The notes below the pieces were generated by a model. It was not told where the DNA came from. It did no database searches and was given only the letters and a program-made list of their open reading frames with translations. Both the position numbers and the translations under genes were made by a program. DNA of 53,223 bases from Opitutaceae bacterium (GTDB taxonomy: Bacteria; Verrucomicrobiota; Verrucomicrobiia; Opitutales; Opitutaceae). Location: assembly GCA_028280945.1 (NCBI GenBank), contig JANQKV010000012.1:1-53223 (forward strand). Direction: 5' to 3'. Positions 34,877 to 44,005 of this stretch are shown in pieces (position 1 is the first letter of the stretch; the number at the start of each line of letters is the position of its first letter).

Positions 34877-37273
34877 ATGAACACAAAAAGGATGCTGTTG
34901 GTTTGGGTTCTGACCTTTGGAGCGACCCTCGGTGCTTCCATCTATAACGACGATTGGGTCGACCGTAACAAAAATGCTGAAATGGACCCCTATGAGAATC
35001 CTGAGCTGTCGGTCGAAGTGCGGGTGAACGATTTGCTGAGTCGCATGACAATTGAGGAAAAGACCTGCCAGATGGGCACGATTTACGGTTACAAGCGGGT
35101 TTTGCAGCACCCGCTTCCGGATGAAACGTGGAAGAGCAGGGTATGGAAGGACGGTGTGGGCAACATCGATGAACACGGGAATGGGGTTCGTCTTCGAGGC
35201 ATCGAGTTTATCGATTTCGACAAGCATGCCGAATTGGTGAACATCGTGCAGCGGTGGTTTACGGAAGAGACCCGATTGGGGATACCTGCTGACTTTACCA
35301 ACGAAGGCATCCGTGGACTTTGCCATGCCCGGGCCAGCAATTTCCCCAGCCAGTTGGGCATCGGGGCGACGTTTGACCGGGATCTGGTTCGCCGTATTGG
35401 GGAGATAACGGGTCGTGAAGGTAAAGCCTTGGGATATTCCAACATCTATTCTCCCATTTTAGATACCGTGAGAGACCCGCGCTGGGGGCGGACCATCGAA
35501 TGCTATGGAGAATCCCCCTACCTGGTGGGGGAATTGGGAAAGCAGCAGGTGCTGGGTTTGCAGTCTCAAGGGGTCGGATCGACGCCAAAGCATTTTGCGG
35601 CCTACAGCAATCCCAACGGTGGCCGTGATGCCCGCGGCCGAACAGACCCCCAAATCCCGTTTCGAGATATGCAGGAAATTCTCCTGCATCCGTTCCAGAA
35701 GGTCTTCACCGAGGCTTTTCCCAAGGGAACGATGAGCTCATACAACACGGTGGATGGAATCCCTGTGCAGGCGAACCCCTACTTTTTGACTGAACTGCTG
35801 CGCAACCAGTATGGCTTCAGGGGCTATGTGGTTTCTGACAGTGGATCGGTGCAGCGTCTCTACAGCCAACATGGCGTGGTGGAGGACTTCGAAGATGCCA
35901 TCGTGCAGGCGGTGAATGCCGGCCTGAATGTGCGGACCAACTTTCGGGATATGGAGCAGTTCATCGAACCGCTGAGAAAGGTGATCCGGGAGGGGCGCAT
36001 CAGCATGGAAACCATCAACTCCCGTGTTGCTGATGTCCTGCGCGTCAAATTTCAACTAGGCTTGTTCGACGAGCCGTTTGTCGATGGTCGCAAAGCATTG
36101 GAGGTTGTTCATCAGCCTGAGCACGAAGCGGTGACTCTGGAGGCGGCCCGCAAGGCCATGGTGCTGGTCAAAAACGACGGCATTCTCCCGCTCGATGTTG
36201 ATCGCTTGTCCACGGTATTGGTGACCGGACCGGGTGCTGATGATATTGACCCAATGATCAGTCGTTATGGCCCGTCCATCTCGGAGGTGATCAGTCCCTA
36301 CGCCGGGATCAAAGCGTTTTTAGGGGACCGGGTGGAGGTGTTGCACGCCCGGGGCGTCAGGTTCAAGGACCGGCGGTTTCCGGAGTCCGACCTGTTTCCC
36401 GAGCCCCCCGATGCGAGAGAGCAGGCGGAACTCGACGAGGCGCTGGCTCTGGCCGAGCAGGCCGATGCCATCATCGTGGTATTGGGCGATGACCATGAAA
36501 CAGTGGGTGAATCCCGTTCGCGCACTTCGCTGGACCTTCCCGGTCATCAGCGGTTGCTGGCCCAGGAAATGGTCAAAACCGGAAAGCCCGTGGTTGTGGT
36601 GCTGATGCCTGGAAGGGCTGTATCCATCAACTGGATCGAACGACACGTCCCGGGAATATTGGTTTCCTGGCACGGCGGCGAGAAGGTGGGGCAGGCGGTG
36701 GCGGAGACGCTTTTCGGCGCCTACAATCCAGGGGGCAAATTGCCGATTACGTTTCCCCAGACCGTTGGTCAGATTCCATTGAGCATCCCGCACCGGAATG
36801 GGGCCTGGGGAGGCCAGAACCGGCAGGCAAATGAGAACGGATGGGGCGCAACCCGGGCCGTTGACCCGCTCTACTACTTCGGCCACGGATTGAGCTACAC
36901 GACGTTCCGCTACAGCAATTTGAAGATTTCGCCCGACCAACCATCGGCCGACGATGTGATTACCGTTTCCTGCGATGTGACCAACACCGGTGATCGCGTC
37001 GGTGACGAGGTGGTGCAGCTTTACGTCAAGGATCTGGTGGCATCGGTGGCTCCCTTTGACCAACTCCTGCGGGGCTTTGCACGGGTGTCATTGCAACCCA
37101 ATGAGACCCGCAACGTCCGGTTTACCCTCAAGCCGCGTCGTGATCTCAAGATGCTCAACCGGGAAAACCACTGGGTGGTCGAACCGGGCTGGTTCGAGGT
37201 CCGGGTGGGGGGCTCATCGTCGCCCGATGGAATCAGGGAGCAAGGCCGCTTTCAGATACGCTCCGGCAAATAG
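34877..37273 (+). CDS. Secreted GH3 family beta-glycosidase
   Basis: I start at MNTKRMLLVWVLTFGATLGA, which gives a proper signal peptide; the longer frame from 34811 has no sensible N-terminus. The 798-residue enzyme has the GH3 barrel (RMTIEEKTCQMGTIYG, GKQQVLGLQSQGVGSTPKHF), nucleophile Asp321 in YVVSDSGSVQ, the second alpha/beta domain (AIIVVLGDDHETVGESRSR) and a C-terminal fibronectin III-like domain (VTNTGDRVGDEVVQLYVKD). Likely activity is beta-glucosidase or beta-xylosidase. It lies downstream of the Gfo/Idh/MocA gene and 37 bases before the phosphatase gene. Confidence 0.93.
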   Translation: MNTKRMLLVWVLTFGATLGASIYNDDWVDRNKNAEMDPYENPELSVEVRVNDLLSRMTIEEKTCQMGTIYGYKRVLQHPLPDETWKSRVWKDGVGNIDEHGNGVRLRGIEFIDFDKHAELVNIVQRWFTEETRLGIPADFTNEGIRGLCHARASNFPSQLGIGATFDRDLVRRIGEITGREGKALGYSNIYSPILDTVRDPRWGRTIECYGESPYLVGELGKQQVLGLQSQGVGSTPKHFAAYSNPNGGRDARGRTDPQIPFRDMQEILLHPFQKVFTEAFPKGTMSSYNTVDGIPVQANPYFLTELLRNQYGFRGYVVSDSGSVQRLYSQHGVVEDFEDAIVQAVNAGLNVRTNFRDMEQFIEPLRKVIREGRISMETINSRVADVLRVKFQLGLFDEPFVDGRKALEVVHQPEHEAVTLEAARKAMVLVKNDGILPLDVDRLSTVLVTGPGADDIDPMISRYGPSISEVISPYAGIKAFLGDRVEVLHARGVRFKDRRFPESDLFPEPPDAREQAELDEALALAEQADAIIVVLGDDHETVGESRSRTSLDLPGHQRLLAQEMVKTGKPVVVVLMPGRAVSINWIERHVPGILVSWHGGEKVGQAVAETLFGAYNPGGKLPITFPQTVGQIPLSIPHRNGAWGGQNRQANENGWGATRAVDPLYYFGHGLSYTTFRYSNLKISPDQPSADDVITVSCDVTNTGDRVGDEVVQLYVKDLVASVAPFDQLLRGFARVSLQPNETRNVRFTLKPRRDLKMLNRENHWVVEPGWFEVRVGGSSSPDGIREQGRFQIRSGK

Positions 37274-37310
37274 GTCGCCAAAACGCTTAGCCGATGAAAG
37301 GTAAATTGAT

Positions 37311-38726
37311 ATGAACATTCGCATACTCGGTGGGCTTGTGGCCTTCATCGCGGGGGCCACTTTGGTGCACGCGGAAGGTCCCTATCTGGCCAACGGGGTC
37401 AGGGTGGGCGAGGTGGATCAGGACTCAGCCATCATGTGGATCAGAACCACAGCACTTCCCCAGGCCGACTTCCGCATGCTGCCGATTTTTACGGAAGGGT
37501 TGAGGGGGGGAGAAAAGGATGAAGGCAGAATGCCCGTCGATGTCCTGCCGGGAATGGCCGGCGCGGTCCAGATTCAATACCTGGCCGTCACCGATGAAGC
37601 TCCCCGATTGCTGGAAACGGATTGGATCAAGGTAAACGATGAGGGCGACTTTATCGCCCAGATTGTGCTGACTGCACTCCAGCCCGGAACCACCTACACT
37701 TACGTGGTGCGGGCTCGTTCGCCGCAGAGCGGTGAGGTTACGGCCCGCGTCGCCGGTCAATTCCAAACGGCACCAGAGGCCACTGACGATCGACCGATTC
37801 GCTTCATTGTCACCACCTGTCAGGCGGTTCGGAGTATCGATTCGGGAGCGGCGGGCCATCACACCTATCGGCAGATGCTGGCCTTCGCCCCCCATTTCTT
37901 TGTGCACACGGGGGACATCGTTTACTATGACAAGGCCCCGTTGGCGAAGACAGTGCCGGAAGCGCGGGCCAAGTGGAATCTGATGTTTGCCTACCGACAC
38001 AATCGGGATTTCCATCTGAACGTGTCCTCCTATTTTATGAAGGATGATCACGATACCTTGGTCAACGACTGCTGGCCGGGGCAGACCTACGGCGACCTGG
38101 GATGGGATGAAGGACTGGCGCTCTTTCGTGAGCAGGTGCCCATGGGCGAAAAGACCTACCGCTCGATCCGGTGGGGGCGCGATGTGCAGGTCTGGATGAC
38201 GGAGAACCGCGATTTTCGGTCGGCCAACACAGACCCGGACGGACCTGAGAAGACCATCCTCGGGGAGGAGCAAAAAGCCTGGTTGAAACGGACAATTGAA
38301 GCTTCGGACGCCAAGTATAAGTTCATCATTACACCGGGGCCGATTGTCGGACCGGACAAGCCTCGCAAGAATGACAATCACTCCAACGAAGGGTTCTTTC
38401 ATGAGGGACAGGAGTTGCGCGATTTCATCGCGAGCCAGCCGAACACCTTCGTCATCACCGGGGACCGCCACTGGCAGTATTGTTCGGAGGATCCGACGAC
38501 CGGCGTGATCGAGCTGGGGTGTGGCCCCATTAATGATGAACACGACTTTGGCGGCGACCCTGGCTACCAGCCGGAATGGCACCGGTTCTTCAGCGAAAAG
38601 GGCGGGTTTTTGGGCATCACGGTTGAGAATGGCGAGGCGCGGGCCGAGTGGTTTGGCCGTGATCCCGATTTTGCCAGATCCCCGATTCCGATAGTCAGGC
38701 ATCGGGAACTGTTGGGAGCGAATTAG
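37311..38726 (+). CDS. PhoD-like metallophosphatase, secreted
   Basis: This 471-residue protein has a Sec-type signal (ILGGLVAFIAGATLVHAEG), an N-terminal fibronectin-like domain (TALQPGTTYTYVVRARSPQ) and a PhoD-type metallophosphatase domain. Metal-binding stretches are FFVHTGDIVYYDKA, YFMKDDHDTLVNDCW and FVITGDRHWQY. The family covers alkaline phosphatase D and phosphodiesterases. In a sugar locus it may act on phosphorylated or sulfated substrates or simply free phosphate; the substrate is unknown. No lipobox is visible. Confidence 0.88.
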   Translation: MNIRILGGLVAFIAGATLVHAEGPYLANGVRVGEVDQDSAIMWIRTTALPQADFRMLPIFTEGLRGGEKDEGRMPVDVLPGMAGAVQIQYLAVTDEAPRLLETDWIKVNDEGDFIAQIVLTALQPGTTYTYVVRARSPQSGEVTARVAGQFQTAPEATDDRPIRFIVTTCQAVRSIDSGAAGHHTYRQMLAFAPHFFVHTGDIVYYDKAPLAKTVPEARAKWNLMFAYRHNRDFHLNVSSYFMKDDHDTLVNDCWPGQTYGDLGWDEGLALFREQVPMGEKTYRSIRWGRDVQVWMTENRDFRSANTDPDGPEKTILGEEQKAWLKRTIEASDAKYKFIITPGPIVGPDKPRKNDNHSNEGFFHEGQELRDFIASQPNTFVITGDRHWQYCSEDPTTGVIELGCGPINDEHDFGGDPGYQPEWHRFFSEKGGFLGITVENGEARAEWFGRDPDFARSPIPIVRHRELLGAN

Positions 38727-38903
38727 AAAAAAGAAGATGCAGCGAGACAGGCGTATTCTGTTTGGAAAATCTAGCCGAGAGATTGTCCTGACCTTTCCAG
38801 GATCGAGATCGAACGACCGAGTCGGACGACGGATCCTGCTCAACTCTAATTCTGGCTAGTTGGCATGATATCCTCTAAAGACTGCGTCTCCGACGACAGA
38901 ATC

Positions 38904-38919
38904 ACCTCGGACTCGAGGT
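38904..38919 (+). promoter_or_regulatory. Small hairpin covering the dctP ribosome binding site
   Basis: ACCTCG and CGAGGT form a perfect 6-bp stem with a GACT loop. The right arm contains GAGGT, the best Shine-Dalgarno match before the ATG at 38930 (spacing about 10). If folded, the mRNA would hide its own ribosome binding site. A regulatory role is inference. Confidence 0.4.
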
Positions 38920-38929
38920 AGTTATTCGC

Positions 38930-39958
38930 ATGAACAAATCAACCTCCTATTTCTCCTTCGGACTGCTCGTGGGACTGGTGGTGGCTTCATTGCTGTTCAC
39001 CCTACTGGGATCAAGGGGGTCTGACTCCGACCGTGCGATTCGTCAGCTGAAGGTCGCGCATGCCTTGCCACCGTCCCATCCGGTGCATGCGGGGATGGAG
39101 CATATGGCTACCCGCCTGGCGGAGATTTCCGGCGGGGCCATCCGGGTGGATATTTTCCCCAATGGCCAGCTCGGCACCGAGACACAGACCATCGAACAGC
39201 TGCAGAGTGGCACTCTCGATATCGCCAAGAGCAGCGCGGCCCCGTTCGGGAACTTCATCTCTGTTTTCAAGGTATTCAGCCTGCCTTACCTCTTTCGGAA
39301 CGAGGATCACTTTTGGCAGGTTTTGGAGGGGGAGATCGGGCAGTCCCTTCTGCAGGAGGTGGAGCTCAATGACAACGGCGAGCCGAGCGGGTTGCGTGGC
39401 CTTACTTACTACGATTCGGGGAGTCGGAATTTCTACGGCAAACAGCCCTTCTTGTCCCCGGCTGACCTGGAAGGGGTGAAGATACGGGTGATGAACGACC
39501 CCGTAGCGATGGACATGGTATCGGCGCTGGGCGGCGCGCCCACTCCGGTTTCGTGGGGGGAACTCTACACCGCCCTGCAGCAAGGAGTGGTGGACGGCGC
39601 GGAAAACAACCCGCCGAGCTTTGTGGCTTCGCGACATTTTGAGGTGTGCAAGTATTTCGTGTTTGATCACCATTCCCGCATCCCGGACATGCTTGTGATC
39701 AGCAGCCAAACCTGGTCTGAACTCAGCGCCCAGGAACGCGAATGGCTGATGCAGGCGGCGCAGGAATCGAGCGTGTTTCAGCGGGATGCGTGGGCCGCCG
39801 CGGTGGAAGAGTCATTGGCCGTCATGCGGGCCGAAGGCGTCGAGATCCACGAGGTCGACATGGCCCCCTTCATGGCGGCAACCGAACCGGTGCGCGAGAA
39901 ATACGCCGAAGGTAAGATCAAGGATTTGATGAACCGTATTCAGGCGGTGGGAAGGTAG
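38930..39958 (+). CDS. dctP: TRAP transporter substrate-binding protein
   Basis: This 342-residue protein has an N-terminal signal or anchor (YFSFGLLVGLVVASLLFTLL) and a DctP-type binding fold: LKVAHALPPSHPVHAGMEHM, GVKIRVMNDPVAMDMV with the conserved carboxylate-binding arginine, and PVSWGELYTALQQGVVDGAE. It delivers an acidic substrate to the DctQM membrane part encoded next. Given the glycosidases upstream, a uronic or aldonic acid is likely. Confidence 0.93.
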   Translation: MNKSTSYFSFGLLVGLVVASLLFTLLGSRGSDSDRAIRQLKVAHALPPSHPVHAGMEHMATRLAEISGGAIRVDIFPNGQLGTETQTIEQLQSGTLDIAKSSAAPFGNFISVFKVFSLPYLFRNEDHFWQVLEGEIGQSLLQEVELNDNGEPSGLRGLTYYDSGSRNFYGKQPFLSPADLEGVKIRVMNDPVAMDMVSALGGAPTPVSWGELYTALQQGVVDGAENNPPSFVASRHFEVCKYFVFDHHSRIPDMLVISSQTWSELSAQEREWLMQAAQESSVFQRDAWAAAVEESLAVMRAEGVEIHEVDMAPFMAATEPVREKYAEGKIKDLMNRIQAVGR

Positions 39959-39968
39959 GGACCGTCCC

Positions 39969-40466
39969 ATGATCAAGACCCTCAACGACAAATTGGGCAC
40001 CGTCCTGCAGGTATTGATGGTGGTGCTGTTTACGGTTCTGGTCGTGGACGTCTTGTGGGGCGTGTTGACCCGTTACGTGCTCGGCGGGCAGGCGCGGTGG
40101 ACGGAAGAACTGGCACGCTTGGTAATGGTCTGGCTGGGAATGTTGGGGGCCGCCTTGGTGTGCCGGGAGGAAAAGCATCTTGGGCTGGACATCCTCATGC
40201 GACAGTGGGTGGTCGAAGTGCAGCATTGGGCGCGCCTTTTGGTGCACCTGTGCATCGGGGCGTTTGGCCTGTTCATCATGGCGATGGGTGGCGGACAATT
40301 GGTGGTGCAGCGACTGGAAGCCGGGCAGATCCTGCCCGCCCTGGGTATCTCCAAAGCGTGGTTCTACCTGTCCATCCCCGTGAGCGGTGCCTTGATCTTT
40401 CTCTTCAGCCTTGAGCTGATGGGACGGGTGGTTGCGGAAATGAAGCAGAGGAGGAAGGACACATGA
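39969..40466 (+). CDS. dctQ: TRAP transporter small permease
   Basis: This 165-residue protein has four membrane helices. The DctQ signature lies around the second: YVLGGQARWTEELARLVMVW and LGAALVCREEKHLGLDIL. It lies 10 bases after dctP and overlaps dctM by four bases (ATGA), so the three are one transcript. Confidence 0.92.
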   Translation: MIKTLNDKLGTVLQVLMVVLFTVLVVDVLWGVLTRYVLGGQARWTEELARLVMVWLGMLGAALVCREEKHLGLDILMRQWVVEVQHWARLLVHLCIGAFGLFIMAMGGGQLVVQRLEAGQILPALGISKAWFYLSIPVSGALIFLFSLELMGRVVAEMKQRRKDT

Positions 40467-41758
40467 CGCCGGAAATGGCCCTGCTGCTGGTCCTCTTTGT
40501 CTCGCTGCTGTTCCTGCGGGTGCCCATTGCGTTTGTGCTGGGCATCGCCACGGTGCTGACGGCGATTTCCCTCGGCTACTCGCGCGTGCCCCTGACCATT
40601 GCCAGCGATCTGGGCAACGGGATCGACAGCTTCGCGCTGCTGGCGATTCCGTTCTTCATCCTCGCTGGCGAATTAATGGGCAGTGGTGGCCTGGCCCGGC
40701 GGCTAATCGATTTGGCTGCGGCCCTGGTGGGGCGATTGCCGGGAGGGCTGGCGATGGTAAACACCCTGACCTGCATGTTTTTCGGAGCCATCAGCGGTTC
40801 CTCGGTCGCCGCCGTTTCAAGTATCGGCGGCACGCTGATCCCGGAGATGAACCGCAAGGGCTACGACCGCGACTTCAACATTGCGGTGACGGCATCCGCA
40901 GCGACCACCGGATTGCTGATCCCGCCCAGCAACATTATGATCGTTTACGCGCTGGTGGCGGGCAACGTGTCCGTAGCGGCTCTCTTCATGGCTGGGATCC
41001 TGCCCGGCGTTGCGGTGGGCCTGGGAATCATGGCGGTGGCCCTGGTGATCTCGTTGCGCCGCGGCTACGGCCAAGGAGGTGTTGAAGCCACTGCCCGGCC
41101 TGTTTTGGGTGTCTCGGCAGTCAAAGCGCTGCCCAGTCTGCTGTTGGTGATCATGGTGCTCGGTGGCATCCTCGGTGGGGTGTTCACCGCCACGGAGGCT
41201 TCGGCGATCGCCGTCCTTTGGGCGTTTTTATTGGGAGTGGTCTTCTATCGAGAGATCAAAGTGAGCGACTTGCCGCGGATCGTCCTCAATGCGGCGCGGA
41301 CGACGGGCATCGTGCTCTTTCTGGTGGCGTGCAGCTATGCCATGAGCCGGCTGCTTACCCATGAGCAAGTTCCTCAGCAGGTGAGTGCGGCCTTGTTGGG
41401 GCTGTCGGAAAACCCGCTGACCATTCTACTCATCATCAATCTCATCCTGCTGATGGTGGGCGTGTTCATGGACATGACCCCGGCGGTGCTGATCTTCACC
41501 CCCATCTTCCTGCCGGTCGCCATCTCCCTGGGGTTGGATCCGGTTCACTTCGGCATCATCATGATCGCCAACCTTTGCATTGGACTGCTGACACCGCCGG
41601 TGGGCACGTGTCTGTTTGTCGGTGCCGGAGTGGGAAAGAGCGACATCGTGCGGGTCTCTAAGGCCATGGTGCCCTTCTTCCTGATCATGGTGGCGGTGCT
41701 GCTGCTGATCACCTACTGGGCGCCCCTGAGCATGACCTTACCGAATATGGTGAGGTAA
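40463..41758 (+). CDS. dctM: TRAP transporter large permease
   Basis: This 431-residue protein has about twelve membrane helices and DctM motifs: LLAIPFFILAGELMGSGGLA, ISGSSVAAVSSIGGTLIPEM, ASAATTGLLIPPSNIMIVYA and LCIGLLTPPVGTCLFVGAGV. It forms the sodium-driven channel of the transporter. It is the last gene of the rightward sugar locus. No strong terminator is visible after it. Confidence 0.94.
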   Translation: MTPEMALLLVLFVSLLFLRVPIAFVLGIATVLTAISLGYSRVPLTIASDLGNGIDSFALLAIPFFILAGELMGSGGLARRLIDLAAALVGRLPGGLAMVNTLTCMFFGAISGSSVAAVSSIGGTLIPEMNRKGYDRDFNIAVTASAATTGLLIPPSNIMIVYALVAGNVSVAALFMAGILPGVAVGLGIMAVALVISLRRGYGQGGVEATARPVLGVSAVKALPSLLLVIMVLGGILGGVFTATEASAIAVLWAFLLGVVFYREIKVSDLPRIVLNAARTTGIVLFLVACSYAMSRLLTHEQVPQQVSAALLGLSENPLTILLIINLILLMVGVFMDMTPAVLIFTPIFLPVAISLGLDPVHFGIIMIANLCIGLLTPPVGTCLFVGAGVGKSDIVRVSKAMVPFFLIMVAVLLLITYWAPLSMTLPNMVR

Positions 41759-41839
41759 CGAATTTACAAGTTATCACGCTAAAGGGATCCCCCCTTGGGA
41801 TGGTGGTATCCTGATCGAGCCTGAGTGAAAGCGTCCGGC

Positions 41840-42345
41840 CTATTGCGTTTCGGATGAAGTTGACTCGGTGGGCTGAGGTTTCCGATCGAGCGGGGCCAGT
41901 TTTGCTTTTTCGACTTCGTGATTGGTCATGCCGGGCAGGCGGCGCAGCACGTCGTTAAGGTTGGCCAAGGGCTCGGCCTTGTGGCGATGGCAACACTCCA
42001 GGATCGTGTAGATGATCGCTGCTCGGTGGTCTGCTTCAGGGTGGCCGATGAACAGCCAGTTCTTGGCTCTGAGTTTGGTTGGTTAGATGGCTTGTTCGGT
42101 CAAGTTGTTGTCGATGTGTGCCTGGCCGTGCCCCACCTAGGCGATCAACTTCTGCCACTGGCTCAGCGGTATCCAATCGCTTCTGCCATGGCGGCCTTGG
42201 GCAGATGTTGCGAGGTATCCTCCTGCAACGAGGCTTTGATCTGATCGAGCAGCGGTTGGCTGCGTTGTCTACGCCGTTGCACAACTTCCTCGGCCTTGGC
42301 CCTTTCATCCATCTGCGCTTCCACCGCATACGGGTCGCAGATCGC
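41840..42345 (-). pseudogene. IS66 family transposase C-terminal remnant
   Basis: Read leftwards, the sequence gives QPLLDQIKASLQEDTSQHLP, then after a one-base frame change YPLSQWQKLIA, a stop, GQAHIDNNLTEQAI, a second stop, and AKNWLFIGHPEADHRAAIIY with LRRLPGMTNHEVEKAKL near the end. These are classic IS66 (TnpC) blocks. One frameshift and two in-frame stops show it is dead. No flanking terminal repeats were found. The rest of 41759-42609 has no gene; an A/T-rich stretch precedes 42610. Confidence 0.8.
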
Positions 42346-42609
42346 CGATGGCCCTTGATTTGCAGCGAGAGTATTTAGGCATGGCTTTGGACTTGTGCGA
42401 CTAAACGCGTAGTTGGGTTAGATGGGGCGGGAGGTAGATTGATACCGTCTTGGTATTTACATGAATATTCATGAGTGTGCATCGACCGAATTGATTCATA
42501 CGTTCGAGTAGCGATTTCCCGGGAGGGTTTTCGGAGATTTAGCAGAATCGATTTAGATAGTTTATAGCCTGGGAGTAACTACGATTGGAGAAGGCAAAAT
42601 CATAGGCTT

Positions 42610-43011
42610 ATGCCGGACAGGAAAACAGATCAGGGTTCAACCAGCACGAGGCGCTTTAAATCGTATTTCAGCGGGGTGAAATCCATCTGGCGCGACCGGA
42701 CTGACTTGGCGGCCTCCGAGTGGGTGGCGAAGCATGATCGAGGACTGGATGGGGCGGAACAGGATGAGTTTTGCGATTGGCTCTTGGAACGCCCCCGTCG
42801 CCGCCGGGTGTATTTGAAGCTGCTCAACCTCTGGCGGGAACTGGATGTCTTGGCCGACTGGCGTAGTCAGCATGGCCCTAATCCCAATCCCGACCTCCTG
42901 GCGAATGGCTCAAATAAACGAAGCCACGGCACATCCATTCTGATCGGGATTGCGATGGGGTTGATAGTAATGACGGCAGCCTTGGTCTACGCCCTCAGTG
43001 GGCCAGAGTGA
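42610..43011 (+). CDS. Truncated FecR-like protein: DUF4880 domain plus membrane helix only
   Basis: This 133-residue protein aligns by eye with the first 110 residues of the FecR at 24206 (ASEWVAKHDRGLDGAEQDEF, RRRRVYLKLLNLWRELDVLA, then PNPDLLA shared exactly). It ends just after the membrane helix (SILIGIAMGLIVMTAALVYA), so the periplasmic FecR and STN-like parts are missing. No sigma factor or receptor gene adjoins it. It could be a fragment left by a deletion or a free anti-sigma protein that cannot receive a periplasmic signal. Confidence 0.6.
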   Translation: MPDRKTDQGSTSTRRFKSYFSGVKSIWRDRTDLAASEWVAKHDRGLDGAEQDEFCDWLLERPRRRRVYLKLLNLWRELDVLADWRSQHGPNPNPDLLANGSNKRSHGTSILIGIAMGLIVMTAALVYALSGPE

Positions 43012-43446
43012 TCTATTGAATCACTCTGAGCATCCGCCGAACAGATTGTGAGGAGTGAACCTACAGGCCAACCAATGCATGTTGGTTGCCCGCATGCCAA
43101 AAGGGTAGAGTAATGCGCGTTGAGGCAGCTTTTGGTTCGCTGCGCTTAGGGCTTACGCCCCAAATCCATTGGATTTGCCCATCTCCGCTTCGCTTCGTCG
43201 GCTACGAAACCTCCATATTTTAGGAGCTAAGATTACCTACATCTGACTTAACATCCCAATGCCTAGCCCATCCTCCTTCGCCAGAGGCTTCGGTGGACAG
43301 GCCTCGTGGCATTTCCTTGGTCAACTGTGGGAAACCCGCAGCCGCTTCAATCTGCGATGGATCCGTCCGAACTGAAGTAGGGATGCGGCTACTCATGCTA
43401 TGTCATTGGATATTCTACCTGCCATGAGCTGTCCGGCCAATCGGGT
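43012..43446. other. Gene-free stretch with small inverted repeats
   Basis: No gene is supported. Several short palindromes occur: CAACCAA/TTGGTTG near 43070-43090, GGGC-TTAC-GCCC near 43147-43158, and AAATCC/GGATTT just after. They may be remnants of repetitive extragenic elements. Confidence 0.4.
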
Positions 43447-43680
43447 GTTCGAAATCAGTCCGGTTTGGGCACCCGTTCTGCGTGAATCGGTTCGAAGCTG
43501 GTCCGATACGGGACCCCACTTTTGGGAATTCAGATTTATTCCGAGCACGAAGTGTGACGTCGAACATCCGCGCAGGTTTGCGGGGGCTGTTTGAGTCGGA
43601 GCGGGCGGAGCAAAGCAAAGACCCTACGTTAGTGGGACGAATGGATTGAGCCAATCCGGTTAGTCGCCCCACTCTCGAAG
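43447..43680 (+). repeat. Dispersed intergenic repeat, copy D with modules 1, 2 and 3
   Basis: Module 1 (43447-43525) starts GTTCGAAATCAGTCCGGT and includes CTGCGTGAATCGGTTCGAAG. Module 2 follows (TTCCGAGCACGAAGTGTGAC), then module 3 (GAGCCAATCCGGTTAGTCGC). All three modules also occur in the gap 20188-20770, where the order differs and the element remnant splits them. The stretch to 43835 has no gene. Confidence 0.6.
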
Positions 43681-43835
43681 ATCGAATTGAATGGTAAACG
43701 GAGACTTGCTGACCGATTGATAAAGGTGCGATGACCTTGGATGTCCCCCTCAGCATGTCGCGGAAAGAGTTATCAGTCATGGCGAAACGCTGGGAGACCT
43801 ACAGCGATTCGCATTTCAGGTGAAAACTTTCACAG

Positions 43836-43979
43836 TCAACCGGCGGCGACCGATTACCAGAAGAGGGATGGGCCCTTCAGCAGCACGCCGATCTTGGCAT
43901 CTGACGACTAGGAATTTGGGGCCACCTGGCCTACGCTTGCGAGGGTGACGACAAGAAGCAGGAGGTGTCGGATTCTCAT
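43836..43979 (-). pseudogene. Broken start of a periplasmic sugar-binding-protein gene
   Basis: From the ATG at 43979 the frame reads MRIRHLLLLVVTLASVG (a signal peptide), then a TAG, then SSDAKIGVLLKGPSLFW, a TAA, SVAAG and a TGA. The KIGVLL-K-x-x-S-x-F-W block is the usual first strand of sugar-type periplasmic binding proteins. Nothing recognisable follows. It sits 27 bases after the hybrid kinase gene on the same strand, so a sensor-associated binding protein may once have followed the kinase. Confidence 0.55.
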
Positions 43980-44005
43980 GATGACGTAGGGTTTCAAAAG
44001 CATGA

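Noticed and set aside
37425-38843. A 472-codon open frame on the minus strand
   Set aside because: It is the antisense of the PhoD-like gene, which has a signal peptide and metal-binding motifs; the minus frame has none.
43415-43780. A 121-codon minus-strand frame over the repeat region
   Set aside because: It covers the modular repeat and resembles frames over the repeat copy near 20600 only because the DNA repeats; there is no domain and no ribosome binding site.
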